Shown here: positions 54,698 to 64,000 of the stretch, piece by piece
Numbering within the stretch: position 1 is the stretch's first letter
How the letters are laid out: every line of letters begins with the position of its first letter
Made by a program: the position numbers and the translations under genes
The notes under the pieces: generated by a model
The model's database searches: none
What the model was told of the DNA's origin: nothing
The model's input: the letters and a program-made list of their open reading frames with translations, nothing else
Assembly (NCBI GenBank): GCA_001557505.1
Contig: LSAX01000002.1
Coordinates: forward strand, 4,030,001-4,094,000
DNA length: 64,000 nucleotides
Reading direction: 5' to 3'
DNA from: Reticulascus tulasneorum
Taxonomy: Eukaryota; Ascomycota; Sordariomycetes; Glomerellales; Reticulascaceae

Positions 54698-56151
54698 ATG
54701 CTGTCTAGATATATTCTAGCTGCGTTGGCAGCGTATGCATCTCTCGCCGCGGCCTGGATGCCCACTGATGGCACTAAAGAGCTCCTTGACCGAAGCGGCA
54801 CAAATCTCTTCCGCCGAAACGTTACAATAACTGGTCGTGACGGTAAAAAGCGGTGGAGACCAGCATCTGGCAAGATACGAGGCGTTAACTTGGGCAGTCA
54901 GTTCGTTGTCGAGCCTTGGCTGAGTAGAGACGAGTGGAATAGTATGGGATGCGGCGCCTATGAGTCCGAGTTCGACTGTGTGTCAAAGATTGGACAGGTT
55001 GCCGCAGATGCTGCCTTTCAAAAGCACTGGAATAACTGGATCACGAAGCAGGACATTGATGAGATGGCCAGTTACGGCATCAACACCATTCGAATCCCCG
55101 TTGGATACTGGATGCTGGAGTCTCTGGTGTATAAGGGCTCTGAATACTTCCCAAGGGTTAGACCTCATCCGTCCCCCAGTCCCTAGAAGAACTTACTAAG
55201 AAATACGCAGGGAGCTGTCAACGCTCTTAAAAAAATCTGCGGATGGGCAAGTGACAAGGGCTTTTACATCATTATTGACCTGCACGGCGCCCCAGGCGCA
55301 CAGCAGCCTAGAAATTCTTTCACTGGCCAGGTAACAAATTTCTCAGCCCCAGGACTTGGCTGAATTTATTCTAACCCGGCTTACAGTATGCTGGAAATGC
55401 CGGCTTCTACGTCTGGTGGCAGTACGCTCGAGCATATGAGTTCCTTTCGTGGATGACAAAACTAATTCACAATACCCACGAGATGCGCAACGTTGGCATG
55501 TTGGAGGTGGTCAACGAGCCCCTTCAAGGCGACCAAACTCCGCAATCCCTCCGTTCTGAGTTCTATCCTGGAGCCTACAAGGCTATTCGCGACGCAGAAC
55601 GCTCCATTGCCGGCCTGGGTGCAGGCGACTGGTTGCACATCCAGATGATGGGCCAGCTCTGGTGGTCCGGCGACCCGAAGCAGTATCTGACAGATTTGTA
55701 CTTCATGTCTTACGACGATCATCGATACTTGAAGTGGGCAGGCACCAATGAGGTACCGAATGTTTCGCACGATACCTACCTGCGCGTGTCCTGCCACGAT
55801 AATCGTGCTGCGGACTGGCCGACTATCGTCGCGGAGTTCAGCATCTCAGTCCCAGACAACGTGCAATGGGATGGCAACTGGCATCCCAATTCCCAACAGG
55901 CGTTTTATAAGAGATGGTTTGCAGCACAGGTCATGAGTTACGAGAGATGGACTGAAGGTTGGGTCTTCTGGACCTGGAAGACTCAGCTCGGCGATTATCG
56001 TTGGGACTATAGAGGTACAGCAATATCCATCTCACTATGCAGCACCCTTCTAGTCCTCGAATGCTAACATCCAGTAGCTGCCGTTGCTGCCGGCGTCATT
56101 CCAAGAGATCTTAACAGTATCGCCACTTCTGGCGCATGTAATGGTTATTGA
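54698..56151 (+). CDS. GH5 glucan endo-1,6-beta-glucosidase type enzyme, 426 aa
   Basis: Four exons (54698-55156, 55211-55330, 55387-56014, 56078-56151) close in phase. The signal peptide is [22 protein letters not shown]5 landmarks are [39 protein letters not shown], the acid/base in VVNEP (E237) and the nucleophile in IVAEFS (E343). The tail, with [16 protein letters not shown] and [13 protein letters not shown], matches fungal glucan endo-1,6-beta-glucosidase B (ExgB-like) proteins. The nucleophile motif is usually GEWS; here the flanking residues are A and F. The enzyme should act on beta-1,6-glucan outside the cell. The adjacent GH30 gene is predicted to have the same target. Confidence 0.92.
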
Positions 56152-57411
56152 GCTGGAACATGGGATTTTTCATTGTAAAGCTTTATAACAGTGGCTTTAG
56201 TCATTATAACTGTTAACAAATGTAGTTAAATGTTGCGTAATTATTCAATGACCTCCGAAATCGGCATGATCTCTAAGTTGCAAGTTCGGGGTTGGAACCC
56301 GGACCTCAAACGTGCTTCAGCGTATACGAGATAGCCATTGTTTTCGATCTTTCGAACCTGTATTGCATGCTGGATCTAGTTTGATCGCATTGTCTGGGCC
56401 GAATGCAGTGTGGTCTCATAACTTCCTGCGAGTTCCTGGATATGCATTGTCGATGGGCACATTTAACCGGCGATCAACTGGGTGCGCTGGATTCGGCATA
56501 AAAGCGAGGCCTCTAATATCTTATCATACATCTATTTCAAGCGATGACCCTCAAGTCGGTAGCATTCTCGAAGATTGGTAACGGTCGACAAACTTTGGGC
56601 CAATATTGGCACTCTGCTTGTTCCGGCCTCCGACGCATCTGCTCAAGAAACATACGTAGCAGATAAGACCGATCTACCCAATCTTGAATTCTGAATCTAT
56701 TCGAATACTTGGCCTGGAGCAGGAGTCTTTCGAATCGAGTCCGCTGACAGACCCGACGTCCAAATATCGCGTGCCTGATGCTGGGCTAGGCGCGTATGAA
56801 CCATGGGAATTGAATGGGGCACTGCTGCGCTAAAACACGCCTGCCTACATTGCTACATTGTCATCAACCTCAGCAGGGCGTTCGAGAGCTAGAAGATTGC
56901 GACGAAATCTGCATCGAAGCCAGATCGAGCATGTTTTCCTTTTTATGGACAGACTCTATTACCAAGCTACTTTATGAGACGCTTCTATGATTTGGGGGCT
57001 CGTACCAGCACCACTCTAACTAAGATTCTTTCGGGCCTGCACAGCCGCAAAAAAAAGGCGCGACCCCCGTTTCACCCAGGATCTTCATTCATCTCCGTTC
57101 CTGGCTAGGCGTTCCCTGCCAAAACTGCATTGGAGATAGGCATTATGCCTGACAAAGCCAGCTAAGCTTTATTTTTAAACCCACAGTCATGAACCAGGTA
57201 TGGTGGTAGTTAAGATGGGGCGAGGCCTAGGGCTTATGTCATTTTAAGATGAACGGGAACCTTTTTCTGATGTCATGGACCCATGCCAATCGGGGGCGGC
57301 ACCGACTGGTAGGAAAATGCACAGCTTGTGAGAGACTACAAGAATAACATGACTACGCCTGATATTTACTGATCCGGTTGTGCTTCTCTTCACGAGTATC
57401 CATTCGACAAT
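56152..57411. other. Intergenic between GH5 and GH30 genes
   Basis: About 1.26 kb, presumably the GH30 promoter. Only short frames are present. Confidence 0.45.
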
Positions 57412-58916
57412 ATGCTGCACTCATCAGTACTTGTCCTCCTTGCCGCGGAGGCGGTTGCCGGCCTTCAGATTCCAGGACGACTCGGGAAACGAGCAGACGC
57501 CCAGGCTTTTGCCACTTCGTCCGACAATGTCTACCAGCTCAGCTCGTTTGAAGCGCCAGTCCGAGGCGGTGGCCAACCGGGGGACATGTCAACATGGGAC
57601 TTGTCAATTGATGACACTCGCTCGGGATACAAGCAGAAAATCAATGGGTTCGGGGCCGCGGTGACGGAGGCGACCGTGCAAGTTTTCGACACCTTGCCAG
57701 CGAAGACCCGCGCACGGCTGTTGCGGGAGATCATGACTTCCGACGGTGTCGATTTCAGCCTGCTTCGAAACACCATCGCCGCGTCTGATCTTTCGCCGGA
57801 CCCTGCCACATCGTACGATGATAATAGAGGTGTCCCTGATCTCAAGTTGGCCAGCTTCAATCTCGGAGTGCGAGGAACGGCAATGGCGAAGCTGCTCCGA
57901 GATATGAAGGCGGTGAAAGATTCGCTCTACCTCGTCAGCTCGCCCTGGAGCCCGCCCGGCTGGATGAAGTTGAACAAGGTGATGATGGGTACGACACTGG
58001 ACAATAACTTGGATCATACCTACGCCAGCCAGTTTGCCCAGTACTTTGTCAAGACCATCCAGGCCTTTGAGAGCTTCGGTGTCCCAGTTCAGGCCATCAC
58101 CATCCAGAATGAGCCGTTGAACAGCAGGGCCGGCTTTCCGACCATGTATGTGTTCGAAGATGAGTCTGGCGACCTGATCGCGCAGCATATCGGCCCGGCT
58201 TTGAGAGCAGCTGGGTTGAACACCACGTAAGTTTATTTCCCCCGGTTAGGCTTTGTTACCTTCTAAAGCTTTGCAGTGTATGGGCGTACGATCACAACAC
58301 AGATGTTCCAAGTTATCCCCAGACAGTCTTAGATAAGGCTCGCGAGTATGTCAGCGGTGTCGCATGGCATTGCTACGCGCCCAACCTCAACTGGGGCGTC
58401 CTGACCGACTTCCACAACGCCAACCCCACCGCCGAACAGTACATGACCGAATGCTGGACTTCCCAAACCTATACTGGTTGGGACCAAGTCGCCTGGTTCA
58501 CCATGGGCCCCCTCCAGAACTGGGCTTCGGGCTCCATCGCCTGGACACTCGGCACCGACACCAATGACGGCCCGCACATCACCGGCAGCGGGGACCCGTG
58601 CGCGACATGCACCGGGCTGGTGACTATCAACGACAACGGAACGTACAACAAGCGCATCGACTACTACGTCATGGGCCAGTTCAGCAAGTTCATCCCACGA
58701 GGCGCGACCGTGCTGAGCGGAAGCGGCAGCTGGACGTTCGAGGGCGGCGGCGGGATCCAGTCGGTAGCGAGCTTGAACCCCGATGGGACGAGGACTGTGG
58801 TGATTTGGAACACATTCGAAAACGATGTGTATATAACCCTGAAGACCACGAGTGGGCAGACCTGGAGTGGGAGGATACTGGAGAAGTCGGTCGTGACATG
58901 GATATTACCAGCGTAG
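57412..58916 (+). CDS. GH30 endo-beta-1,6-glucanase, 484 aa
   Basis: Two exons (57412-58226, 58277-58916) surround a 50-nt intron. The signal peptide is MLHSSVLVLLAAEAVAG, followed by a GKR processing site. The catalytic domain has INGFGAAVTEATV, FSLLRNTIAASDLSPDP, SSPWSPPGWMKLN, the acid/base in TIQNEP (E234) and the nucleophile in YMTECW (E330). The C-terminal beta-domain includes GQFSKFIPRGATVLS. This matches fungal GH30 enzymes such as Neurospora Neg1 that cut beta-1,6-glucan. It is secreted. Together with the GH5 gene 1.3 kb upstream on the same strand it could remodel the cell's own wall or attack other fungi. Confidence 0.93.
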
Positions 58917-59536
58917 GTCAAGTGATGCCGAAATGAAGAAATGATGTTGACGTTTTCTTATCATTAGGCTCTCTTCATGCCAAATAGAGAAATGAAGTTA
59001 GGCCGTATTCGTGGCGTGTCTCCGATTTAGCTTGAGCTTCGATTCTCCGCGTTCACAACAGCCCATCGCAACGGCCAGGCCTGGTTAGCGCCAGGCACAA
59101 GGCCTCTCATACCAGAGGTTAAAATACTGTAATCTAAAGTTATTGGGGCTTCAGCTCTCCAATTTTCCCCTTTTTCGTTTCCTTTCTCCACTGTAAACGC
59201 CGCTCCCGTCCCCATCGGGGTCGCTTGGCACTTTTCAGCGCCTCCAAAGCCACTAGCTCCCTCAGCTGATAGCTAAGCTGAGCCGTTCGGGAATAGCCTC
59301 AGCGTTACTTCTGGACATGGGATTTTCAATAGTGTCGAGTAGTCTAAGCGTCAGTGTGCTTTTTGTAACTAAAAGGGAAGTTTCACTGCATGTCGAAGCT
59401 CGGCAACAGGACTTAAGGGAACCGGTTGTCCCACGAGGACGTTGACAACATAATTCTCTACCTGTCTCTAGCTTTGCCTTTCTCAATATCGAACGCGCCT
59501 TTGTTCTGGCAGTTCGACTTTCCGAGCATTTCCATC
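58917..59536. other. Intergenic, no gene seen
   Basis: About 620 bp between two plus-strand genes. Short frames only. Confidence 0.45.
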
Positions 59537-60406
59537 ATGGCGTCTCTCCGAAGCCTCGTCGTATTGGCTCTATCCTCTATCCATATTCCAAGCGTCGTGG
59601 CGCAAGGCGAGCCATGCCACACAAACAACTGCCTACGCGCACTGCGAGGAAAATCAGCATCTGCAGTGGAATTCTGCAGCCAGTACACTGTAGGGCCATA
59701 TACCAGTGTACTCCCAACGTACGTCGCAGCATGCAGCATGACCGGCATTGCGAGCGCTTGCTCATGTCTTTCCCCGGCGACTTCCACCACGCCGACAACC
59801 ACATCCACAACAACCTCCACAGCGCAGAGTGAGGCATGCACGCCTTCGACTGTTTACGTTACCCTCGCTTCCGACCCCGTAACAGTGACCGAATACCCCC
59901 CTGAGCCAACATGCGATGTTGGCCCGTACTGTCAGCCCGTGAATAGCGGGTTTGAAGACGGCATGTGCGGCTGGAACCCGACCGTTCCTGATGGGTCAAT
60001 CGGCACTACTGTCCACTTCTCCAATGACCGTTCTTTCGCTCCCCTCATGGGGGAGAGCATGTGGAGGAGCGCAGGCAGCACGGGAGTCCAGCAAAATGTC
60101 AGGTTCTGCGACACAAATGGCTATTGCGTCAGCGAAGGCCGATTCCGCACTCTGGACGAGTCTTGCAGTGTATCGGTGTGTTGGTGGAAGGACTTTGATG
60201 ATCCTTATGGGTTCATTTGCGAGCGTGGATATAAACCAGACGACATGATGGTGATTACTGCTGAGGAAGGCTGGGGTTACTGGGATTTCCAGCTGAAGAG
60301 GCCAGAAGGCGGTCCCGATCCAGTAGGAGAGCTGTGGACTTTTAGCATATTTACGAGCTGTCAGGACTTGTACGTCGACCGAATAGGAGGAGGGTGTCAG
60401 AAGTAA
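59537..60406 (+). CDS. Secreted cysteine-rich protein with Thr/Ser linker, 289 aa
   Basis: Single exon. I chose the ATG at 59537 (MASLRSLVVLALSSIHIPSV) because it starts a good signal peptide; the longer frame has no such start. The N-terminal part reads CHTNNCLRAL, VEFCSQYT and ACSMTGIASACSCL, a cysteine arrangement common in fungal secreted proteins. A threonine/serine linker (TTPTTTSTTTSTAQ) follows. The C-terminal part from NSGFEDGMCGWNP resembles a galactose-binding or CBM-type beta-sandwich. It ends in DLYVDRIGGGCQK. The role is probably carbohydrate binding at the surface. The ACSCL element is also in the 153-1256 protein at the other end of the window. Confidence 0.75.
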   Translation: MASLRSLVVLALSSIHIPSVVAQGEPCHTNNCLRALRGKSASAVEFCSQYTVGPYTSVLPTYVAACSMTGIASACSCLSPATSTTPTTTSTTTSTAQSEACTPSTVYVTLASDPVTVTEYPPEPTCDVGPYCQPVNSGFEDGMCGWNPTVPDGSIGTTVHFSNDRSFAPLMGESMWRSAGSTGVQQNVRFCDTNGYCVSEGRFRTLDESCSVSVCWWKDFDDPYGFICERGYKPDDMMVITAEEGWGYWDFQLKRPEGGPDPVGELWTFSIFTSCQDLYVDRIGGGCQK

Positions 60407-60528
60407 AACTGACCCGGCTGAGCAACGATGGTGGAAATGTCTTGTTAACAGATACGTTCTGGGTGTTTGTACATACTTGAGACTGGAACGTGGCAGGGCC
60501 TTAGTGCTGCTCTAATTATTAATACCAA

Positions 60529-61280
60529 CTAAATGCCTCCAAAAATTGCTGGCAGCTTGCCATTCCATTTCATATCCTCGGCCTCGCCCACCACCCAAGC
60601 TGCAAGGTCCTCCCTTGACGTCGACATCTTCCAATTGCCATCCCCAACATATCCCGCTCGGCCACCCTCGCCAACCAATGGCCCATCCGCAAGATAGGTG
60701 ACTCTAGGCATCGTCCAGTTCAGCCCCTTGGCTTCTTCTAGCCAAAGGTTTGCTCGCTCAATAACACCTTGGTAAATGGTTGCGCTGGCGAGTTTGACAG
60801 CCTGGACGACCAGGAACGCGGAGAGCTGAAAGCGATCTTGAGGCTGGGGACAAGAAATCGTGCTGAGAATTATGAAGGACGGCGACTTGGGGACGGCATG
60901 GCAGTGTTGGATTAGGAGGCGATAGAATTCGAGGTATACCAAAGGATCTTGACGAAGACCGGTTGGTCCCAGGTACGATATGACGGTGTCGATCGTTGGA
61001 AGAATGGGGAAGAGCTTGGTCTTTGTGTCATCTGGCGTGATCTCGCCTGCTATTATCTATCACGGATGATGTCAGCGAACAAGAAGCCAGCATGGGAACG
61101 GGACGTTAATCTCCTCACTTTCACACTGGGATTGCTGGTGAGATCCTCAGGCAGTTTGGTTGGATTTCTAGCGTAGATAACAACAGAATGTCCGCGATCC
61201 AGAGCATGCCGAATACTGGGGATGCCAGTTGGCCCAGTGGCCCCAAGGAATAGCAGTGTTTGGGGAGAGTCTGCCTTCAT
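60529..61280 (-). CDS. NAD(P)-binding NmrA-like reductase, 229 aa
   Basis: Two exons (61280-61119, 61056-60529) with a 62-nt intron. The Rossmann motif LLFLGATGPTGIPSIRHALD begins at residue 9. VVIYARNPTKLP is the expected strand-loop carrying the NADP-binding Arg. The C-terminal half has TMPRVTYLADGPLVGE and STSREDLAAWVV, as in short NmrA-type or atypical SDR proteins. No YxxxK catalytic pair is evident, so it may be a regulator or redox sensor rather than an enzyme. It is cytosolic. Confidence 0.85.
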
Positions 61281-61826
61281 TGTCGCGAGCTTGGAAGTTG
61301 GAGGCTCGGAAAGGCGTGGGTGTGCGGCTGATTTAAGCTTTAATAGAGTTTCAGTTGTTCATTAAACGATGGCAGCACAGGCACGATCCGGTCCTGGTCT
61401 TGGGGGTGTCCTGCATTTATACCGCACCGATTTCTTCTTGGTCCAACCTTGATGAGGTGTAGGAGTCCGTCTAACTGCCAAGCCAACTGCAACCTCTACG
61501 GTCTATCTCCTTCTCAGCTACTTAAAACCTCCAGTAATTATCCTCCTGATGCACTTCAAACCTCGTGCAGTTGGCTAGCCGCACGCTAGACTCTCCCCTC
61601 CGTCGACCAAATGTGGGGTTCTAACGCACTCTGCTCTCAACTCCGCACTTGCATGCCAAGAGCCCGCACCTGCATGCCGCATCGGAGTCCGCAATCCGAT
61701 CCATCTTTGCGAGTGCTTAAATGCCTGAGCCCGCAAACCCGACCTTCTCGTTCCCGCCTGCAGATCCTGTCCTTCAAGTAGCAAGACGCCCCAATACATT
61801 TCAGTTGCGGCAGACGAACAACGAGT
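61281..61826. other. Divergent intergenic region
   Basis: About 550 bp shared by the NmrA-like gene (minus) and the second Zn2Cys6 regulator (plus). No gene is seen. Confidence 0.45.
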
Positions 61827-63914
61827 ATGCCGCCGCAGCAAGAAAGCCTCTCGAAAAAGAGGGCATGTGCACGGTGTAGAAGTCAGAAGCGAAAATGTGA
61901 CAGGCGGTTGCCCAAATGCGGGCTCTGCACACGGTTAGTGCGACCCGGTCCGAGCAGATGTCCCAGATGTTCTCCTGTATGGTCTCTCTGGTAGTCTTCT
62001 TCTCTTTCTTTGTGGCATTCCTTGGTGTTTTCCTTTCCGCCTGTAAATCTGTCACACATCTGGACGGGGCCCCCGGTCTGTCCCTCGGAGCCTGCATGGG
62101 GATGCCCGGTAGCATCCGCTCGACCACCTTGAGCCGGCATGGAGCTGTCACCTGATGAGTGGTGGATTATACCAAGGGGACAGCGTTTGGTCCAAAACAC
62201 CCGTAGATGTTTCTGGCGGCATTGATAAACACGTGGTTGAAGGCAGCCTTGCTACCAGAGCCGAAATTCAAGCCTGCCCTAGTAAAGCTGACACATTTGC
62301 TTGCAGACTTCGCCAAAGCTGTACCTACGAGAATGTTATTTCAACCCCATCAAGCTCGACCGATTCAGCGCCCCCATTGGAGCATCTGGAGCTGCTTGTC
62401 CCAGGATTACCGCAAAGCGGGATCCTGTCGGAAGCTAGTATCAAGCTCGCCATGAGGGAGACACTACTCGGTCCCGACATGGATCCGAAAGCCATAATGA
62501 CATACTACCGTCGCGCAATAGAGCCTTGGTTCCCCATTATCTCTGTCCCGGAGAAAAGACTCCACCTCCTTCCTAGCACGTGGGATGAAGCCACGATTGA
62601 CTTTACCCTGCTCTCCATTGCGATAATGCTCTTAAGCACTAGTCCAGAGACAGTGCGGACAGACCTTGACGCCTCCATAGATCTCAAGTTGCTGTATCTA
62701 TCCACCAAGAGCTGGATAGCTCTATTGGAAGGCGGGGCAAAAGCCTCTCTTGATCTAGTGCAGGCAAGGCTGTTGGTCACACTATTTGAGTTAGGCCATG
62801 GGTTTCACCATTCGGCTTGTGTTTCGTTGGCCGGCACAGTTCGAGCTGCTGAGGCTCTTTTTATGAATGGCTCTGGTGCAACCGGAGAGTTGAGAGAAAC
62901 GCAAGAAGAATGCAGGATGACGTGGTGGGGTGTACTAGTTCTTGACAGGTTCGTCCAATCCTCTAGTAGATGCGACGAGTAAAGCATGTGCTACGCTTGA
63001 ACAATCCTCTTGGAGGCTGTCCAAGTTTGGCTGCAACCAAGCCTCCGATCTTGCGAGACTAATGCCGTACCCAGATACGTTGCTGTCGAGAGCGGCTCAT
63101 TTTACTCCATTACCAGAGACCGCCCATTCCCCGGGATACTACTGAGCGGCCAAGGAGACCTCGCAGTACCTAGCCATGCCACTCCGGCCGGCGTCTCTTT
63201 CTCGAGCTTGTGCGAAGCATCAGGCCTCCTTGACGAGGCACACGACCTTCTCCGCCACTTCGTTACATCGCCTACCTATACCGACATTCAGAAAGATCTG
63301 TGCATCGTGAAAGCTCTGACCGTCCTCGAGACCACATTGCATCAGGAAATCCCAGACAGCGTAAAAGTATACGCTAGCGGACTAGCAGCGTGTACCACGT
63401 AAGATTTTCGGTACTTATGTGTGACATTGGCTAATTTCGATGGTTTAGGGCACTGCTCATGATTTTCGAACACGGCCTGAAGTCAAGCCAGCACGACCAG
63501 GCAATGTGGCAGTGCAGTCTTGTGGGTGCCAACTCCCTGGACGCAATTTTCGAAGTCATATACAGGATGCTTGAGCCATTCACCACAGGCAGAGATGATC
63601 TCGAGATACACTTGCTTTCCCCATTCATTGCATATCTTGTCTACAAGGCCGCAACTATCATCACAGAATACATGAGAAAGGAGGTCAATCACACACAGTT
63701 GAAAGAAGGACCACGAAAACTAAAAGTCTTCAGGGATTTCTTGCAGCTCATCGGCAACAGATGGCTAGTTGCTAGTATGTCACATCCCCCTTGTCTTCGG
63801 TGGGACTACTAGCTGACTGCAGGGCTTCGCAGAGCAGTACCTGGCACTTTTGAACGAGGATACCACGCCTCGGATGATGAGGGCAATGGAGGCTTGCTCA
63901 ACTTTCTGAACTAA
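61827..63914 (+). CDS. Zn2Cys6 fungal transcription factor, 496 aa, five exons
   Basis: Exons 61827-61933, 62307-62948, 63075-63398, 63449-63774 and 63823-63914 close in phase. The zinc cluster has cysteines at residues 14, 17, 24, 31, 34 and 41 (C-x2-C-x6-C-x6-C-x2-C-x6-C). The first intron splits it between the fifth and sixth cysteines. That intron is 373 nt, much longer than any other here, and has a pyrimidine-rich stretch around 61970-62040. The middle domain includes YYRRAIEPWFPIISVPEKRL and WWGVLVLDRYVAVESG, typical of the fungal-specific TF domain. It is a nuclear regulator whose target is unknown. The NmrA-like gene diverges from the same upstream region. Confidence 0.9.
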
Positions 63915-64000
63915 TCGCATGTGACCTGGCTCGTATGCGTGGCCGTGAAAGCTGTGAGGTACCAGGGCCGTGCTCATATGCGCTAGACACAATGGAGACG

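Noticed and set aside
56270..56320. tRNA-like TTGGAACCC string
   Set aside because: No matching A box or cloverleaf arms around it.

Overview
The window is nuclear DNA of a filamentous ascomycete (Pezizomycotina; Sordariomycetes seems likely but is an inference). The evidence is short introns of 45-110 nt with GT..CTAAC/CTGAC..AG signals, together with HET, Zn2Cys6, SulP, LaeA-like, ABCB and fungal cell-wall glycoside hydrolase genes. I can support 24 protein genes. I rebuilt their exons by hand, and in nearly all cases the phases close exactly. I found no rRNA, tRNA, CRISPR array or intact transposon.

Layout. 0.1-1.3 kb: secreted Apple/PAN-like protein (-). 3.5-5.1 kb: single-exon 512-aa protein whose last ~90 residues look like a histone H2A fold (+). 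5.3-5.7 kb: small secreted protein whose expected start codon is ACG (-). 6.7-8.7 kb: HET-domain protein (+). 8.8-10.7 kb: phosphate-transporter-like MFS protein without the usual TM1 aspartates (-). 11.4-13.2 kb: protein with a SesA/HeLo-like helical N-terminus (+). 14.2-16.8 kb: sulfate permease (+). 18.8-20.7 kb: Zn2Cys6 regulator (+), convergent with a full ABCB multidrug transporter at 21.1-25.2 kb (-). 27.4-29.3 kb: P450 with two GC-AG introns (+), followed by a monocarboxylate-type MFS gene at 30.0-31.6 kb (+). 31.8-32.1 kb: small predicted mitochondrial membrane protein (-). 33.0-33.8 kb: secreted protein of unknown family (-). 34.8-36.5 kb: LaeA-like methyltransferase with 11 exons (-). 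37.4-38.5 kb: GH43 enzyme (-). 40.3-41.5 kb: arrestin-like protein (-). 42.3-43.4 kb: tail-anchored unknown (+). 46.0-46.3 kb: ten-cysteine secreted peptide (+). 46.7-49.9 kb: large secreted GH106-like hydrolase (-). 51.1-52.5 kb: secreted thioredoxin-reductase-like flavoprotein (-). 54.7-56.2 kb: GH5 beta-1,6-glucanase-type enzyme (+). 57.4-58.9 kb: GH30 beta-1,6-glucanase (+). 59.5-60.4 kb: secreted cysteine-rich protein (+). 60.5-61.3 kb: NAD(P)-binding NmrA-like protein (-). 61.8-63.9 kb: second Zn2Cys6 regulator (+).

Two themes stand out. The left part (3.5-13.2 kb) holds a HET protein, a SesA/HeLo-like protein and the H2A-fold protein, which suggests a self/non-self or nuclear defence neighbourhood (inference). 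The right part (37-61 kb) is rich in secreted proteins: GH43, GH106-like, GH5 and GH30 enzymes, a secreted flavoprotein and two cysteine-rich proteins. The GH5 and GH30 neighbours both point to beta-1,6-glucan, a fungal wall polymer. There is no PKS, NRPS or terpene synthase backbone, so I do not call a metabolite cluster even though a P450, MFS and ABC transporters, a LaeA-like methyltransferase and two regulators are present.

The best candidate for something undescribed is the H2A-like domain at the C-terminus of the 3519-5057 protein.
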